From: Agriotes lineatus
Lineage: Eukaryota; Arthropoda; Insecta; Coleoptera; Elateridae
DNA length: 64,000 nt
Direction of reading: 5' to 3'
Assembly (NCBI GenBank): GCA_940337035.1
Contig: OW679202.1
Coordinates: forward strand, 19,567,200-19,631,199
The notes under the pieces are model-generated. The model made no database searches. It was given only the letters and a program-made list of their open reading frames with translations, and was not told where the DNA came from. The position numbers and the translations under genes were made by a program. Shown in pieces: positions 10,628 to 20,759 of this stretch; positions within the stretch are counted from its first letter, which is position 1, and the number at the start of each line of letters is the position of its first letter.

Positions 10628-11545
10628 AAAAGGCAAGTTATCCGCTGGATACGGAGAGAACAGGAAGGAGCGGATGACAATCGACCGCTCAAAACAAAAC
10701 ACCGAAGCGGCAGACGGCATATGCTAACGAACGCGCAAAAGGAAAATATTGTTGAAATAACGGAACAACATCCATTTTCCACAACAACAACAATTCGGGA
10801 TCAACTGCATCTACCATGCAGCATCGAAACGGTACGCCGAGTGCTGCACAAAAATCAACTTCATCGGCGAATTCCCGCGAGGAAAAGGCTGATCAACCAA
10901 CAAAACGCCGGGCGCCGTTTGCAGTTCGCGCAAGAAAATTTACAGCGAAATTGGGAAACTGTTATTTTCACAGACGAAAAAACGTTTTGCTCGTCTGATG
11001 ACTTTAGGAAGACGTTGTGGAGAAGGAACAACACCAGGTTTGAAATCTAAAACATTCAGCCAAGGAAACGAAGCGGGAGAATTAGTCGGGCGTACTGGGG
11101 TTGGATGAGCCGAGCAGGTCCAGGAGAATTAGTGGAAGTAAATCCAAGATTTACTTCCATTGATTACATAACTATCCTGGAAGATGTGATGCTACCGTCC
11201 GTGAGAGCACTGTATCCGGAAGGGCAAATTGTATTGGTCCAAGATAATTCCCCAATACATACCTCCAGGATAGTCCAAGAGTGGTTTCGACAGCACCCCG
11301 ATATAATTGTGGTGGATTGGCCAGCACAATCTCCCGACTTCAACCCCATAGAAAACTTGTGGGCCGCCGCCGTTCGGCAGTGGAGGGATGATTTGCATAT
11401 CAGAAACGAAGCAGAACTCCATGCAAACATAATGCAAACCTGGAATGTCCTTAGAAGAACACAAATTTGTGAGAGATTAGTTGACGCGATGGGTCGGAGG
11501 TTACAAGAATGTATTGATAATAATGGGTACTACACGAAATATTAA
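10628..11545 (+). pseudogene. Tc1-like transposase, exon 2 (catalytic domain, one in-frame stop)
   Basis: Together with exon 1 this gives a 343-residue model, the normal length for Tc1-like transposases, which cut and paste the element by binding its TIRs in the nucleus. Order: second part of the DNA-binding region (KRQVIRWIRRE, then RSGRR), a second HTH with TTTIRDQLHLPCSIETVRRV, then the DDE domain. The catalytic residues in the model are Asp154 in VIFTDEKTF, Asp244 in VLVQDNSPIHTS and Glu280 in SPDFNPIENLW. I count 35 residues between the last two (DD35E spacing; classic Tc1 has 34). A single TAA at 11048-11050 interrupts the frame just after NTRFEI; the frame continues in phase with NIQPRKRSGRISRAYWGW. 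A GW-type motif (YWGW) before the second Asp is as in the family. The stop could be a recent mutation, an assembly error or an allele. Confidence 0.85.
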
Positions 11546-11917
11546 TCATTTGAACTTTATTGGTTAGGGCTGTTAACCAATAACCCTCGACTATTACATT
11601 ACTAGCTGTAATAATTGTAAACAATGCAATAAATTGCTTTTATCTTCTGAAGTTTCTTTCATGTTTTTGGGGTAACTTATGTTGTCTGGTTTTATTATTA
11701 ATTATGGCGTTAAAGGCTTTTCCTTATCTTCTACAATTTGCTTGTATTTTTTTTAAGTTCTTTTGAAAATTACATCAAGTGACTACCGTATGGCTGTGTA
11801 CTCCTGAAATAAAGTGTAGCAGCTTAAAGTAATACCAAGTAGGTGTAATTCTACATACCTTAAAATTGCACAAAATACGTAACGTTAAAAATCACTCTTG
11901 GACCTTTTAGTTACTTT
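11546..11917. other. 3' flank of the transposase inside the 8.4-kb element
   Basis: AT-rich sequence between the transposase stop and the right inverted arm, presumably its 3' UTR. An AATAAA-type signal lies shortly after the stop (GCAATAAATTGC near 11627-11638), and a second AATAAA occurs near 11806. Confidence 0.5.
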
Positions 11918-12529
11918 TTTAATTCCTTCCTGAGGTAGAACAACAAATTATTTTGCCAGTTTGCAGTAAATTGTGAAAACAAGATAAATAGTTGTTTGTC
12001 AAATCTAGGTTTCCAATGTTGAGCTTTTAGCGGTAGAAAAATCTATTTTGATTTTAATTTTTAATAGCATAATAAATTAAATTGTAACCTTACACCGAAA
12101 GGTAAAAAGGTTTTGGATTAAGTAAGTAAGTAAGTAAGTATAAATTAAATTGTTATCCTTTGTATTAAACTTTGGAAAGATGGTAGCGATGGTGATTCCT
12201 TAATTACTTAGAACGTTTAACAATAAACGAAAATCTCTAAACTCTTCAACAATTCCATTTCATCATACAAATAACAAATAATATTAACAGCAGTGAAATA
12301 AAACCTGCTTAATACAAATAAACTGTAACCCCGTGTGATTCACCACCGAAATATTAAAAGGAAGGATTTGCTTCTAAAATGTCTACTTTCTCTCTGCCTA
12401 ATTGCTTTCCGGTGACACGCTTTGTGTGTACTACCCTCTAGGAAACATTCGGTCAAGTGACGTTAAATGTGTTGCCTATCGAAATAGCCAAGCTGGCTTT
12501 CGGAGTGACATTAGTTCTGTGGATGATTG
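11918..12529 (-). repeat. right terminal inverted repeat of the 8.4-kb element
   Basis: It mirrors 4137-4725. It contains about 110 bases missing from the left arm, including five AAGT units at 12120-12140, and lacks about 75 bases present there. The outermost 240 bases are nearly identical to the left arm. A frame at 12457-12744 starts in this arm and continues into flanking DNA, so it is a chance chimera. Confidence 0.85.
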
Positions 12530-12531
12530 TA

Positions 12532-13370
12532 CATAACCTAAAAGCCGAAGCAGCCCATTCCGATCCCTGCGTGGAGGAAAGGAAGCGGATACAACCCAGA
12601 GGGGAAGACTCCAGAGCATCGAGCAGCCTCGTGTGTACGTGTGCCAGGAGTTGCAGCAGGATCCGGCCCATAGCAGCCCAAGAAACTACATCAGCGTGTC
12701 CTTCTAGCTCCCGATACAAGATCGGTGAGAGCAGGTACTGTTAACCTAAAACTAGCTACGTTAGGCCCGCGAAAGTTATGCATGTGTAAGAAAAGTCATA
12801 CTCAAGTCAATCCAAGCGATTTCCGTGGCTGTGAAATCAGTTTAGCCTGCAAATATAGTCCGAGTACATAATTTAAGGTTAGGAGGAAGTAGAATTCAAA
12901 GGTACGCCAAGAAAAACAATTGGGAAATTGGCGTGCGTCCCTGACAAATAATGCAGCGAAAGCAGCCGAATTTAAATAATTACCGGTGGAACTTTGATGA
13001 ATTTTCACATTGTTTTAATTCACTGTCAGCTATTTTGCCAGAGGGATTTATTTTGGAGTAGCATTTGACCTTATTTCCAGTATTTGCTTGTGCGCAGTAG
13101 AGAGAAGACAGAATACAGATCCGTACTCAATTAATTTAAGAATTACACATTCAGCCAGGAACCTAACCGAGATTGAGTGATTGCTTTACCAAATTGAGCG
13201 AGCGATCAATTATCAATATTTGCAGATAAATAAAATATGATACAGGGCATATAACCATTTATTTCAACGAGTTAATAAAATACAACTCACTTTTAATCTA
13301 CCTAGAGTTTTATAGTGTAAATAAAATATTTGCATGGTGGTTCTTAATCAATATTTACTTAATTAAATGA
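12532..13370. other. unique flank, GC-richer at 12540-12740; candidate untranslated exon
   Basis: The first 200 bases after the large element are clearly more GC-rich than their surroundings. They end in CGATACAAGATCGGTGAGAG, with a plausible 5' splice site (GTGAGA at 12724). All three plus frames are partly open, but none resembles a known protein. It could be a noncoding first exon or a regulatory island of a host gene on the plus strand. The rest (12745-13370) is AT-rich and shows nothing I can name. Confidence 0.35.
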
Positions 13371-13399
13371 TTTAAACAACCATATCATTGCAATATATC

Positions 13400-14800
13400 A
13401 TGTATTTCTTCGTTCTTCTATGTAGCTGTCTATGTTTCACTGCCATATGTAATTATTGGTCTTCTTAGTTTTTGGTATATCATCAGCTTGGTGTTTTGAT
13501 CCATACTTTTGTCTGACTTTTTACTGAATATATATAGCTCTGTTTGCATTTTGTATTCTTGCTTTGATCTCTGTTGTTTCATCGTTGTCTCCTCTAACGG
13601 TTACCCCTCATAGATACATTAAAATATTTACCACTTCCAGGTTATTTTTAAATGTTGCCGTATTCGTGGTTGTAATTTGGGAACTGCTATCACTTTTGTT
13701 TTGCCTTCGTTAGTTCTTAAACCTATTTCTTCTCGGTGACTCTTTAGCTTTATAAAAATATCTTTGATGTTGAGAATACTCTTGCCTATTATATTAATGT
13801 CATCTGTTGTAGTTCTTTCAATAGGGTAGATTTGCTTTTCCTAATGACAACTATTTCTTCACAAAAAAGCTCTAGTACAACATGTATTAATGTAGTGACG
13901 ATTTTATGTGGTATATTGAGTAGACCTATACCTCGGTAGATGTATATGGGGCATATTGTACTGACTTCAGTGTTCCTCTCTTTTTCAATAATTCTGCAGC
14001 TATTGTGTTTGGTCCAGCAGCTTCATTATTACGCAATTTTTAATTGTTTCTATAGTCTATTCTACTGTGGGCACCTTTACAGCTACTTCCTCTTCTTTTA
14101 GACGTCTTCGGCATTATGAGTTATTACACATAACAGTTTTCCTTTTTTATCTTTAATTACTATCGTCCTTGCTTGACCTTATTGTCTGTAACATTCTCTA
14201 ATTTGTTTACTTTTGTAGAGATTTTTTATATTTTCGAGCATCTTTTTATTCTCTTTTTTTTTCTTCTTAGATATTGGTTTAATTTCCATACTCGCTTCTT
14301 TATATTCCTCTACCTTTCCAGAAATCTTCAGCCCTTTTCTTTTTGTTGTTCTAGTACACTCCTTGTCAAACCAGTCAGCCCTTCCAATTTTCCGCTCTTT
14401 CCTATTACTTCTGCTGTTTTTTCCAAAATAGTTTTTTCAATATTTGTTCAGCATTTGTCTATTCTTTCATTCTCCTAGGTATATCTCTACCTCACTCAGT
14501 TTTTTAGTTACTTATTCTTCGAAGGTGCTTGCTATTTGTTCTTCTTCTAGCTTAAATATGTCCTATTTTCTTATTGCTTGCTTGGTTGGATGACATTTTC
14601 GCGTTAGATTATTTCTTTATAAGCTTAGTTTTACCATGTAGTGGTCGAAGTTACATTCCGCGCTTTTGTAACTTCGCAAATCAAGAATGCTTGTAAAAAA
14701 TCTTTTCTTAATCGGTACAGGGTCTGTTTGATTCTACGTTGTGTCATTCAAGGACCTCTATGTCACCCGATGTATGGGAACTAGAATACCTGAGGCATAT
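13400..14800 (-). pseudogene. decayed non-LTR retrotransposon (linker, RT and C-terminal part)
   Basis: Read on the minus strand from about 14780 downward it gives, in broken frames, pieces in the usual order of an APE-type LINE. First comes a segment with WFDEEC-like FDKECTRTTKRKG (about 14330-14370). Then comes the start of the reverse transcriptase (VPTVE, TIETIKN near 14030-14090; family form ends in AAGPDGIP). Later there is GVTVRGDNDETTEIKARIQNANRAIY (in two parts, near 13530-13610), the conserved C-terminal RT block. There are many stops and frameshifts. Plus-strand frames in this interval are shadows. The first part of this RT is present again at 15298-15479. Confidence 0.7.
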
Positions 14801-14924
14801 ACTCAGAGTTAAAATACATTCTGCTTCGTTCAGATTTAAATGGAAAAATTTCAGAGGAAAGAGCTAGGCCGTAAAAAACTATCATGTTAAGAGATCTTCG
14901 ACAATGGTCAGGTTTATCTGCGAA

Positions 14925-15170
14925 AGAATTACTTGGAACTGAATTACTTTTTAAACTGCGGTGATTGTAATTGGCAATTTACATTTTTATTTAAACGTAC
15001 TTGACAATTACTATTTGATAGTAATTAATTACTACATTCAATTACTTAATTACTTTTGAGTAATTAAAGTACACTAAAGCATGTAAACTACTTTAAAAGT
15101 ATTTGAATTATTTGTGGTAATTGCAATTACTCAAGGTAATTGAATTACTTTCTGTTAGTTACTGATGTTG
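14925..15170. repeat. TAATTACTTTT-rich element fragment
   Basis: The stretch is built from many copies, in both orientations, of AATTACTTTT and AAGTAATTG words around a partly palindromic core. A second stretch of the same kind lies at 16285-16440. This word usage is typical of terminal regions of some hAT-type MITEs. I do not find a clean pair of ends or an 8-bp duplication. Confidence 0.5.
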
Positions 15171-15297
15171 ATTGAGTATTAAATTTCCAGAACGCAAAAA
15201 ATAATGCCTTATTATGTTACATGTTAGGCAAATTCCAATTATGTATTCCAGGAACAATATAAGTATAACTTACGATTTTTTATGATTATTCGGGTAA

Positions 15298-15479
15298 CTG
15301 CAGCTATTGTGTTTGGTCCAGCAGCTTCATTATTACGCAATTTTTAATTGTTTCTATAGTTTCTTCTACTGTGGGCACTTTTACAGCTACTTCCTTTTTT
15401 TTTAGACGTCTTCGGCATTATGAGTTATTACACATAACAGTTTTCCTTCTTTATCTTTAATTACTGTCGTCCTTGCTTC
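15298..15479 (-). pseudogene. second copy of the RT start segment
   Basis: This is a nearly base-for-base copy of 13993-14178, beginning with GCAGCTATTGTGTTTGGTCC, with a few changes. On the minus strand it encodes the segment before the GPD box of the LINE reverse transcriptase. It ends where a plus-strand LINE 3' end begins (15480), so the two pieces meet head to head. That points to a rearrangement or an inverted, twin-primed insertion. Confidence 0.7.
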
Positions 15480-15898
15480 ATATCCCCCTCTGACCTGGCA
15501 TGGAAACAGTGTCGCTGACGATCAGAAGTGTCAACAAGCCAAGAAGAACTTAAATGCTGTAGAGTGGATTATGCTAGGAATCAACCTCAAAGATCACTTA
15601 CGAAGTCAGCATTATAAGAACCAGAACAAGGGTTGAAATCGTTATACAACAAATACTGACCCCGAAGTGGAGTTGGGTAGGCCATGTTGCAAGACAGAAT
15701 AAAAGCAGATGCACGAAACGAATCCTACACTGGAGACCGAGAACACATAAGAGAGGAATTGGACAACCTCAAAAACGTTGGATGGACGACGCAAGGGAAA
15801 AGCTGGGCAGAAGTTGGCAACAAATAGCGGTGAATAAGAGAGAGTCGAAACATAAAGAAGAGGCTTACGTCCAGGAGTGGACTCTAAAGGGTTGTTAA
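15480..15898 (+). pseudogene. LINE ORF2 C-terminus (post-RT region)
   Basis: On the plus strand the last ~110 codons are open and read KWSWVGHVARQ, then TKRILHWRPRTHKRGIGQPQ, then KRWMDDAREKLGRSWQQIA, ending EEAYVQEWTLKGC and a stop at 15896-15898. This GHVARR...WRPR...GRPPTRW...W arrangement is the usual end of ORF2 in a common insect LINE group. The upstream part is frameshifted. The adjoining inverted RT segment suggests twin priming. Confidence 0.8.
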
Positions 15899-16284
15899 AA
15901 AGAGGAAGTCGGATAACTAGTCGGATAACAGCTAATTTTGTGTAACGACGAAGAAGAAAATATTTGGTGCAGACCCGTATGTGTTTTAAATGGGATGTGC
16001 ATATGTTGTGTTCTGTGTAACAGTGTAGCTTTCTAATAATTATTGTCTAAGAAAAGAAAATATGTCTACTATAAGTACTATAGAGATTACAGAATTCAGT
16101 ACGGTAAAATATAATTTATCCTTTTCTATAACAATTCACAACTAGCTTAATCAGATGATATTGGTTAATGATAATTATTTATTAATTTCAATTTGCTTGT
16201 TTAAACGATATACTAGGACAGAGCTATCTAAATACTACTAAATGCAAATACCTACATAACAATAGTTTATATTAAAAGTAATGG

Positions 16285-16440
16285 AAGAAGTCATATATGT
16301 AGTGCAATTACAATTGCCAAGTAATTGATAATTGAATTACTATTTCACTGGAGTAATTGAAATCGCACTACATATATGACTTCATTTGGCGATAATTGGT
16401 AATTAGTAATTAATTACTTTTTAAAAGTAATTTGCTCTGC
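16285..16440. repeat. second TAATTACTTTT-rich element fragment
   Basis: An inner inverted pair (AAGTCATATATGTAGTGC at 16290 and GCACTACATATATGACTT near 16364) encloses AATTACAATTG words. It then runs into GTAATTAATTACTTTTTAAA and ends near TGCTCTGCTCTGG, a sequence compatible with a hAT-type end. The family is shared with 14925-15170. Confidence 0.5.
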
Positions 16441-17214
16441 TCTGGTTGTACTAACACTAAATCAGTTATGGCACGAAAAGAGAAGAGATAATGCCATTTC
16501 TACTAAATTAATTATTTAGTTGGATGTATAATATAAATATTCAATCATTTCTGTCCTTTTGAAATATTGCATTCTCACGTGGTCTGGTACAGAAATTTTT
16601 AGATATAAATTTTGTAAATATAGTCAAGCTAGTAGCTTCAGGAAAGCGCAACTTAGAAACTACTAAAAGGTATTAAAGAAATACGCATCGTATTATTATT
16701 TACAACTAATTTTCTTTGGTAATTTAGAGGCAACTTCTTTTCAATATTCCAAGAGCAAAATTATGGTGATTATCTTACAAATTTTGCTTACGAGAAAATA
16801 CAAAATACGTAGAAAAACAATTTAAAGTTAAAAAACTTTTGTCAGAATAATCTGACTCCATGTCCATTACAATCAGCACTTCATGCGCTTTATTGGGACT
16901 TAGCCATACTATAAAATGAAAAATATTAGAATAGAAACGTTTCGAAAAACAATTTGTCGTCGTTATCAACGAATTAACAATTACAATTAAAAATGAACAA
17001 AACTCAGATTTTTTACAGTATCTGAAGAGCGACAAATTTCCAGTAAATTTTAACCGACTACATACTTGATCTAATTTTTAAGAATATACAATCCACTTTT
17101 ATGTATCTAAGTCTACCGAGAACGGTGAAAAAATCATCCTTGTCAAGTAAAATATATGGGGTTTATTTTACGTTTAGTTAACATTGATTCTTTAGATAAA
17201 GTCTTTGTGTTATG
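16441..17214. other. AT-rich sequence with one arm of an inverted repeat
   Basis: No gene is recognised. The part 16895-16990 (AAATATTAGAATAGAAACG and CGTTATCAACGAATTAACAA) is repeated in inverted orientation at 17395-17505, flanking the Penelope-like fragment. It may belong to that element's terminal repeats. Confidence 0.45.
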
Positions 17215-17400
17215 TTATTGTACTTTGAGGGTTGATATTCTAAGCATGTTCAGAAATTTTAGATTTTTTAAACTGGTACTTTTTGATTAAATCTTTATTT
17301 TCTTTAACCCTAAGTTCTAAAAGCCTGGATGTTCCACCGATATAATATTTCCCGCATTCGCAGGAAATATTATATATACAATTCTTTGATTTTATTAATT
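17215..17400 (-). pseudogene. Penelope-like element, GIY-YIG endonuclease fragment
   Basis: On the minus strand the frame reads KNCIYNISCECGKYYIGG followed by TSRLLELRVKENKDLI and KSKISEHA. Y-N-I-x-C-x-C-G-K-x-YIG-x-T-x-R is the GIY-YIG nuclease signature as found at the C-terminus of Penelope-like retroelements (Y, YIG and the following Arg are visible). In those elements the domain nicks target DNA for reverse transcription. The fragment covers about 45 codons before an in-frame stop; continuation is weak. No RT domain is seen nearby. A 90-bp inverted repeat surrounds it. Confidence 0.75.
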
Positions 17401-17819
17401 TTTAATTTTAATTGTTCATTCGTTGATAACGACAGATTGTTCAGCGAAACGTTCGTATTCTAATATTTTCCATTTTCGAGTTTGGCGTAATACCCAATGA
17501 GCAGCCTGAACTGCTATGTCACGTCACAAAAAGGTATCAGAGATTATCATAATTAGCACCACTTAAACATCTTGTAAACGAGGGAAGTAAAAATTACTTT
17601 TTAAGAGATTAATTCAACTCTGCATTGAAAAAGCCGTTACACTTATGCATATAGTTATTATTTTAAAACTTCCTTTTTTTTAAGCAACCAAACTTCTACA
17701 TACACATCAGTAATCAATATTTTTGAAGGACAATTTAGAACGACCTATTTCGTTAAAGCAAAGTTTCCTCTATTACCTCATTCCTCAGCGAAACAACTTA
17801 ATGGGATGCAAATATACAA

Positions 17820-18160
17820 AATGTCATGTTTGCACACCCACGGCCTGCACGGCAGCTACTTATTAGGCCCGGCTATTTACAATATGTGTTTGATTAGAGG
17901 CAAAGGGATTTATTCCGTATCAACATCACGCCAGGCACAATGCCGAACGGTAGCGAATTGCGCCAACAAATGACCCAGCGCCGCAAACAGTCATGTTGGC
18001 CGGCAGTGCGTGACGGGCTTTCTTTAAAATATAATAGACCCCATCCCCAACGCAACTCATATCACTCAGTGGGGCTATATTGCACTTCATCTTGCATGGC
18101 CCACTGCGCAAATAGAGCAGTCGCGATTTATAGGATAGGTTAGGCGCTGTAATAAATAGT
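17820..18160. other. GC-richer unique island
   Basis: Base composition rises well above the neighbours, and the sequence shows no repeat structure. Overlapping frames of 60-67 codons exist on both strands (17926-18111 minus, 17940-18143 plus) but neither resembles a protein I know. Motifs such as GATTAGAGG and AAAGGGATTTA could bind homeodomain or related factors. A conserved regulatory sequence is a possibility, not a demonstrated fact. Confidence 0.35.
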
Positions 18161-18380
18161 CGAGGGGAATAACACTTTACTCTGAACCGCTAAACCAATA
18201 TTTGTCGGTGACACCTCGTCGGTTTTTGAATCCCGACCCGAAACTAAGACTACTTATAGCAAAAAATTCAATAGAACATTCGATGGTTAGACTTTATCGA
18301 AAATTTAGTAAACATAAATAATACAATATAGATCCACTAGAAGTCCATCATAATTCTAGAAGGAAATCTACAAGAAGAAA

Positions 18381-18762
18381 GAATATCCTAATCAATAAGG
18401 TTGGAAGTCATATTATTTTGAACTGGTACTGAAATGTAGGTGCATATAAACTACTGCACTGACATCAAAGGTTTGGGTTATCTTCTGATGCGATTATACA
18501 GGTTGTTTCGCGTAGTGATGTGATTTATGAAAATATACGTTCTTCATGAGAACGAAAACAGTTTAGTGCGCATGGTTCCTAAACTGTAAATTTACAATAT
18601 ATGTTTTGTTCGAAAATCAGTCTGATACAGTCATGATAATTCTGAAAAGATATATTATATTTCAATGAGTAACAGAAATCCTAATCAGTAAGGTTGCAAG
18701 TCACATAATCTTGAATTAACTAGTATTGAAATGAGGAAGCATATAAATTACTTCTATTGCAG
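18381..18762. repeat. diverged direct duplication, ~293-bp period
   Basis: TCCTAATCAATAAGGTTGGA with AGTCATATTATTTTGAA (18386 on) recurs as TCCTAATCAGTAAGGTTGCA with AGTCACATAATCTTGAA (18679 on). Both run on to GCATATAAA and a run ending in CTGCAGT or CTACTGCACT. Confidence 0.6.
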
Positions 18763-18964
18763 TACCGAACTTTTCGCCACGAACATACATACATATACAT
18801 GCCTCTTTGAGGGTATGGTAGAACAAGCTTTTAAATGTTCCATTTTCTTTAAATCAGCGAATTGATACAGATTTTTTGAAATACAAATAATTATAAATGT
18901 GTACATTGCTCACAAATATATTTAAAGAATATCTTAATGGACACCTAGTACCTCTATTTACAAG

Positions 18965-19790
18965 AAAAACAACAAGCAAAATCCTGCAAACTACAGAGGA
19001 ATACCAATAATCAGTAGGTACATTGAATCGTTTATATGGGCGTATAGTAAGAGATCTAATCGAACGAGAACATACTGATGAAGAAGAACAAGGTTTATGA
19101 GTCGGACGATTCTGCAATGACAATATTTTCTGTGTTAAACAGATAATGGAAAAGATGACAGCAATTAATCAAGATGTTGCCTTGCTATTTGTAGATATCA
19201 AAAAAGCTTATGATTATATTCCAACAATCCAAACAATCAAGGCTGCGAAAAATATAAATATCTAGGAGTCCTTTTCGATAAAACTGGGAAAGAAGACTTC
19301 GAAATAAAAAGTTGAGTAATAACTTGCAGAAAAGTTATCGGGTGTCTTAACGGTATATTTTGGAGTAAAGATATCAGCAAGAAAAGAAAAATGGATATCT
19401 ACAACGTTATGATTAAAAGTGTTCTATTATATGGGGTTGAAACATGGCGCATGACTGAAGTGAATAAGAAGAAAGTACTTGCAACGGAAATGGATGCTAT
19501 AAGAAGAGCATCCAGAACTTCTCAAAGAGATAGAATTAGAAACGATACTGTCAGGTCAAATATGGGTGTACAAAAAACAGTATAGATGACATAAAACAGC
19601 GACAACTGGTGTGGTATGGACATGTGCTAATGATGACATACGACAGGCTTTCAAAATGGACGTTCACCTCGGAAATGGGGTGATGGAATACTAAAAGCGA
19701 TGAGCGTGCGAAACCTAACTGAAGGAATGTGGAACAATAAACGAGAATGGAATTTGGGCATCGGAAGGCGTCTTGATATGGTGTTTTCCG
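18965..19790 (+). pseudogene. non-LTR retrotransposon RT and C-terminus, heavily decayed
   Basis: Plus-strand pieces follow the usual order. NPANYRGIPI (RT domain 2a) comes first, at 18975. A weak FVDIKKAYD-like stretch is near 19185. CEKYKYLGVLFDKTGKED follows, with a stop and then ITCRKVIGCLNG. An open stretch at 19391-19585 gives KMDIYNVMIKSVLLYGVETW, MDAIRRASRTSQRDRIRND and NMGVQ. The end has MSVRNLTEGMWNN and WNLGIGRR, the last motif of this LINE group. Much of the palm including YADD is deleted. It ends where a minus-strand SINE begins. Confidence 0.8.
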
Positions 19791-19799
19791 TGGCTGTAG

Positions 19800-20092
19800 G
19801 AGACGTCGTCTTCTTTTTCAGCCCTGAATTTCTTTTCGGTTTGCATTATCAGGCTGAGAGCTTATTACTACTACACGATGTGTGGCTTTATAAACCATGT
19901 TCAGGCATATTCCGGCCAGGTGGCTAGCCTAACTCCTTTTACAGGGGTTACGACCACCAACGATGTGAATATTAAGGCTAGAGAGCCTATGGTGAAACCA
20001 ACTGTCCGAGTGTAAGGTTCGAACTCACTAACTACTGGGTGTAAGCTCAGACGCTTTACCATTTGGCTATCTGATGTATAAATTTTAATTTT
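19800..20092 (-). repeat. tRNA-derived SINE
   Basis: On the minus strand there is an A box TAGCCAAATGG (20059-20069) and a B box GAGTTCGAACCTT (20014-20026), about 45 bases apart as in pol III type II promoters. A tRNA-unrelated body follows down to about 19800. It is transcribed, if at all, by RNA polymerase III. It lies directly at the 3' end of the LINE relic. Confidence 0.7.
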
Positions 20093-20499
20093 TTGTACCT
20101 GAAATAAATTGTCGGAGAGTCATTTTTGTTTCTTTATGTGTTAAAAGTCTTATTCTCAACAAATTCAGCTAGCTGTAGCACTCTTAATGGATTATGCATT
20201 GACAATATTAAAAATTTACTTTTGTAAACAATTATGGCGGCTTTTCGGGCAATCCAAAATATTTTCTGAGCGACAATCGGTGTATACCGTGTGAATAAAA
20301 AAACGTCACCAAGTTGGGCACCATATAGCTCCTCTGATAAATGAGCTAATGAAGTGAATCTTGGGATCTTTGTTGAAGAAATATTGTAAAATATGGATGC
20401 CGAGTCTCACACAAGTTTGTTGAAAAATACCACAACAGGAAACTTAAAAAGATTGGTTTTCGAAAATGCTTTTTACACGGAATCTTATGTTTGGTTTTG

Positions 20500-20738
20500 A
20501 ATACCCACCAAATTCACGTGCTGTAAATCCATTCGATTATTGTATTTGGGACACACTTTAGGAACTGGTTTATTTCCAGCGTAGAACACAATTTGAAACA
20601 CTGGATAAATTGGAGACAACCATAAATGAGTCTTGGGACGAAATATCTTTAGATTTAATTGTAAAATCAATTTTGCAATTTAAGAAAATATTAAGAGCGG
20701 TGCATATTCAATATGGAGGGCAAATACAGCATATTTAA
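20500..20738 (+). pseudogene. Tc1/mariner-type transposase C-terminus
   Basis: The frame reads EYPPNSRAVNPFDYCIWDTL, one stop, then ELVYFQRRTQFETLDKLETT and ESWDEISLDLIVKSI, ending GGQIQHI and stop. The PPNS..NP.DY..WD block carries the third acidic catalytic position, and the GGxIQHI end is familiar from a Tc1-related family. The upstream part (20290-20490) is too frameshifted to read well. A large minus-strand frame here is a shadow. Confidence 0.75.
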
Positions 20739-20759
20739 AAAAAAATAGAAGTAGTTTCT

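Larger units (their letters stand above)
4137..12529 (+). mobile_element. 8.4-kb Tc1-like element with ~600-bp inverted repeats and intron-containing transposase
   Basis: Two inverted arms (4137-4725 and 11918-12529) bound 8393 bp. The ends read CAATCATCCACAGAACTAAT inward and are flanked by TA (4135-4136 and 12530-12531), as expected for Tc1/mariner integration. Inside, on the plus strand, lies a transposase in two exons (6852-6965 and 10628-11545). Ordinary Tc1/mariner elements are 1.2-2 kb with short to moderate TIRs and usually no or tiny introns, so the size and TIR length are unusual. Part of the bulk is later insertion: a 0.83-kb TA-flanked element at 4772-5604, foldbacks, a TCTG-family repeat and a MITE in the intron. 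The outer ~240 bp of the arms differ by only about four substitutions and one 3-base indel by eye, so the insertion need not be very old. I see no cargo gene. Confidence 0.85.

Noticed and set aside
4137..12529. Maverick/Polinton interpretation, because of the long inverted repeats
   Set aside because: There is no DNA polymerase, integrase or capsid gene, the target duplication is TA and not 5-6 bp, and the only gene is a Tc1-like transposase.
12457..12744. 95-codon plus-strand frame at the right end of the large element
   Set aside because: Its first third is the terminal inverted repeat and the rest is flanking DNA, so it is a chance chimera created by the insertion.
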